From NCBI RefSeq assembly GCF_001439785.1, contig NZ_JYLI01000012.1, positions 62,001 through 126,000 on the forward strand: 64,000 nucleotides of DNA. Reading direction: 5' to 3'. Below the pieces are notes generated by a model. The model made no database searches. It was not told where the DNA came from and worked only from the letters and a program-made list of their open reading frames with translations. The position numbers and the translations under genes are program-made. Below are positions 62,751 through 64,000 of this stretch, piece after piece. Each line of letters opens with the position of its first letter. The stretch's first letter is position 1. The stretch comes from Pseudomonas poae. Its GTDB lineage: Bacteria > Pseudomonadota > Gammaproteobacteria > Pseudomonadales > Pseudomonadaceae.

Positions 62751-63902
62751 ATGACCGTGGCCTTGACCTCCATCAAGATCAGCACCGACTTCGACAGCGG
62801 CAACATCCAGGTCCTGGATGCCAGCGATGCCTATCAGTTGTTGCTGGCAATTAAACCCGATACCCGCAGCCATCACTTCCAGTGGTTCCACTTCAAGGCA
62901 GAAGGTATGCACGTGGGCCACACCCACACCTTCCGCCTGAGCAATGCGAGCTACTCCTCGTATAAAAATGCCTGGAGCGGCTACAACGCCGTGGCGTCGT
63001 ATGACCACGTCAACTGGTTCCGCGTGCCCACGCGCTTCGATGGCGAGACGCTGCACATCAGCCTTCAAACCCGCGAGAAACATGCCTGGTTTGCCTACTT
63101 CGAACCCTACAGCCGCGAGCGTCACGATTGGTTGATCGAGCAGGCCCTGAAACACGCCGGCACCCAACTGCTGGCCACCGGTAAAAGTGTCGAAGGCCGT
63201 GATATCCAGTTGTTGCGCCGCGGTAAAGGCGGCGAAGGTCGGCTCAAGGTGTGGATCATTGCGCAGCAGCACCCGGGCGAGCACATGGCGCAATGGTTCA
63301 TGGAAGGGGTGATCGAACGCCTGCAACGCGATGGTGATGCCGAGCTGAAAAAGCTGCTGGCCGTCGCCGACCTGTACCTGGTGCCCAACATGAATCCTGA
63401 CGGCGCGTTCCATGGCCACCTGCGCACCAACGCCATGGGCCAGGACCTCAACCGCGCCTGGCAAAGCGCCAGCCAGGAGATGAGCCCCGAAGTGCTGTTC
63501 GTGCAGCAGCAGATGGAAAAGTACGGCGTGGACCTGTTCCTCGATATCCACGGCGATGAGGAAATCCCCTACGTGTTCACCGCCGGCTGCGAAGGCAACC
63601 CCGGCTACACGCCGCGCATCGAAGCGCTGGAGAAGCACTTTCGCAGCCACCTCAGCGCCTTGACCCGCGACTTCCAGACCACCCACGGCTACACCCGCGA
63701 CCTGCCCGGCGAGGCCAACATGACACTGGCCTGCAACGCGGTTGGCCAGAAGTACGATTGCCTGTCGCTGACCCTGGAAATGCCTTTCAAGGACAACGAC
63801 GATGCGCCCAACCCCAAAACCGGCTGGTCAGGGGATCGCTCCAGGCAACTGGGTCAGGATGTGTTGAGTACCGTGGCGGATATCGTCACGAGCCTGCGCT
63901 GA
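62751..63902 (+). CDS. M14-family zinc carboxypeptidase
   Basis: A 383-aa metallopeptidase with no signal peptide, so cytoplasmic. The zinc-binding HxxE is in AQQHPGEHMAQWFMEG, the Asn/Arg substrate segment in VPNMNPDGAFHGHLRTNAMGQDLNRAW, the third zinc histidine in FLDIHGDEEIPYVF and the catalytic glutamate in SLTLEMPFKDND. The N-terminal ~140 residues are the Pepdidase_M14_N beta domain of the cytosolic carboxypeptidase-like group, which includes eukaryotic AGBL deglutamylases. The bacterial substrate is unknown. Confidence 0.92.
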   Translation: MTVALTSIKISTDFDSGNIQVLDASDAYQLLLAIKPDTRSHHFQWFHFKAEGMHVGHTHTFRLSNASYSSYKNAWSGYNAVASYDHVNWFRVPTRFDGETLHISLQTREKHAWFAYFEPYSRERHDWLIEQALKHAGTQLLATGKSVEGRDIQLLRRGKGGEGRLKVWIIAQQHPGEHMAQWFMEGVIERLQRDGDAELKKLLAVADLYLVPNMNPDGAFHGHLRTNAMGQDLNRAWQSASQEMSPEVLFVQQQMEKYGVDLFLDIHGDEEIPYVFTAGCEGNPGYTPRIEALEKHFRSHLSALTRDFQTTHGYTRDLPGEANMTLACNAVGQKYDCLSLTLEMPFKDNDDAPNPKTGWSGDRSRQLGQDVLSTVADIVTSLR

Positions 63903-63945
63903 TCCATTTACATTGTGCACCTGAAATTTCAGGCATCCACACTCC

Positions 63946-64000
63946 TGTGGCGAGCAGGCTTGTCCTGCGTTGGGCTGCGCAGCAGCCCCAAAACCAGGCG
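63946..64000. repeat. Long palindromic repeat, copy D, cut by window end
   Basis: TGTGGCGAGCAGGCTTGTCC, then GGGCTGCGCAGCAGCCCC and AAAACCAGGCG, identical in content to the beginning of copy A (same orientation). It follows the M14 gene by 43 bases and runs off the window. Confidence 0.85.

Noticed and set aside
62438-62806. 122-codon open frame on the minus strand
   Set aside because: It crosses the PrrF terminator and the promoter and start of the M14 peptidase gene, has no ribosome site, and its end falls within the sRNA.

Overview
The window reads as a chromosomal segment of a Pseudomonas, most likely of the P. fluorescens group. Coding is GC-rich. Gene content and order are typical of the genus: the end of a nuo operon, an mrp/pha antiporter operon, cysS/glnS, ppiB-lpxH, tamAB and the liu leucine/isovalerate genes. 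The intergenic REP/REPIN repeats and two Pseudomonas regulatory RNAs (a CrcY-type and a PrrF-type) support this. I see no prophage, insertion sequence, CRISPR array, rRNA or tRNA gene.

Layout. 1-3.5 kb: end of the respiratory complex I operon (nuoL partial, nuoM, nuoN) with a terminator. 3.7-5.1 kb: small accessory island with a HigBA/RelE-type toxin-antitoxin pair, a Pseudomonas-type small protein and two very small acidic proteins. 5.2-10.9 kb: two MFS transporters, a GapN-like aldehyde dehydrogenase and a FUSC-family protein. 11.1-16.8 kb: a TetR regulator divergent from a complete four-gene tripartite ABC exporter (ATPase, permease, outer-membrane factor, membrane-fusion protein). 17.1-21.6 kb: sulfur-scavenging flavoenzymes (SfnB-like and NtaA/SnaA-like) with a stand-alone acyl-CoA-dehydrogenase C-terminal domain between them, plus an FAD/NAD(P)-binding protein. 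21.7-23.3 kb: an XRE-cupin regulator divergent from an EamA-family permease. 23.5-29.5 kb: a six-gene Mrp/Pha Na+(K+)/H+ antiporter operon.

29.6-30.7 kb: an orphan gene preceded by an exact match to the hrp box (GGAACC-N16-CCACNNA). Its product has a basic N-terminus and a possible Cys-His-Asn protease-like C-terminal half, so it is a candidate type III effector and the most unusual item here. 31-35.7 kb: cysS, glnS, ppiB, lpxH. 35.8-40.6 kb: a MarR-controlled EmrAB-OMF efflux operon with two operator-like palindromes. 40.7-48 kb: tamB-tamA, a GNAT acetyltransferase and xthA. 48.1-51.9 kb: a PstS-like/OmpA fusion protein, an acyl-CoA dehydrogenase and a divergent LysR regulator.

51.9-61.2 kb: the leucine/isovalerate module. 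liuR-liuE and the liuABCD operon are separated by a CrcY-type sRNA (sigma54 promoter, five A-rich Hfq motifs, terminator) and an acyl-CoA synthetase gene. Three LiuR-type palindromes mark the promoters, and A-rich CA motifs sit in the leaders of liuA and of the synthetase gene, which suggests combined LiuR and Crc/Hfq control. 61.2-64 kb: an S24/XRE repressor with palindromic operators, a DUF3077 protein, a Fur-box-controlled PrrF sRNA, and an M14-family carboxypeptidase. Four copies of one long palindromic repeat (one cut by the window end) and several shorter REPINs punctuate gene ends.
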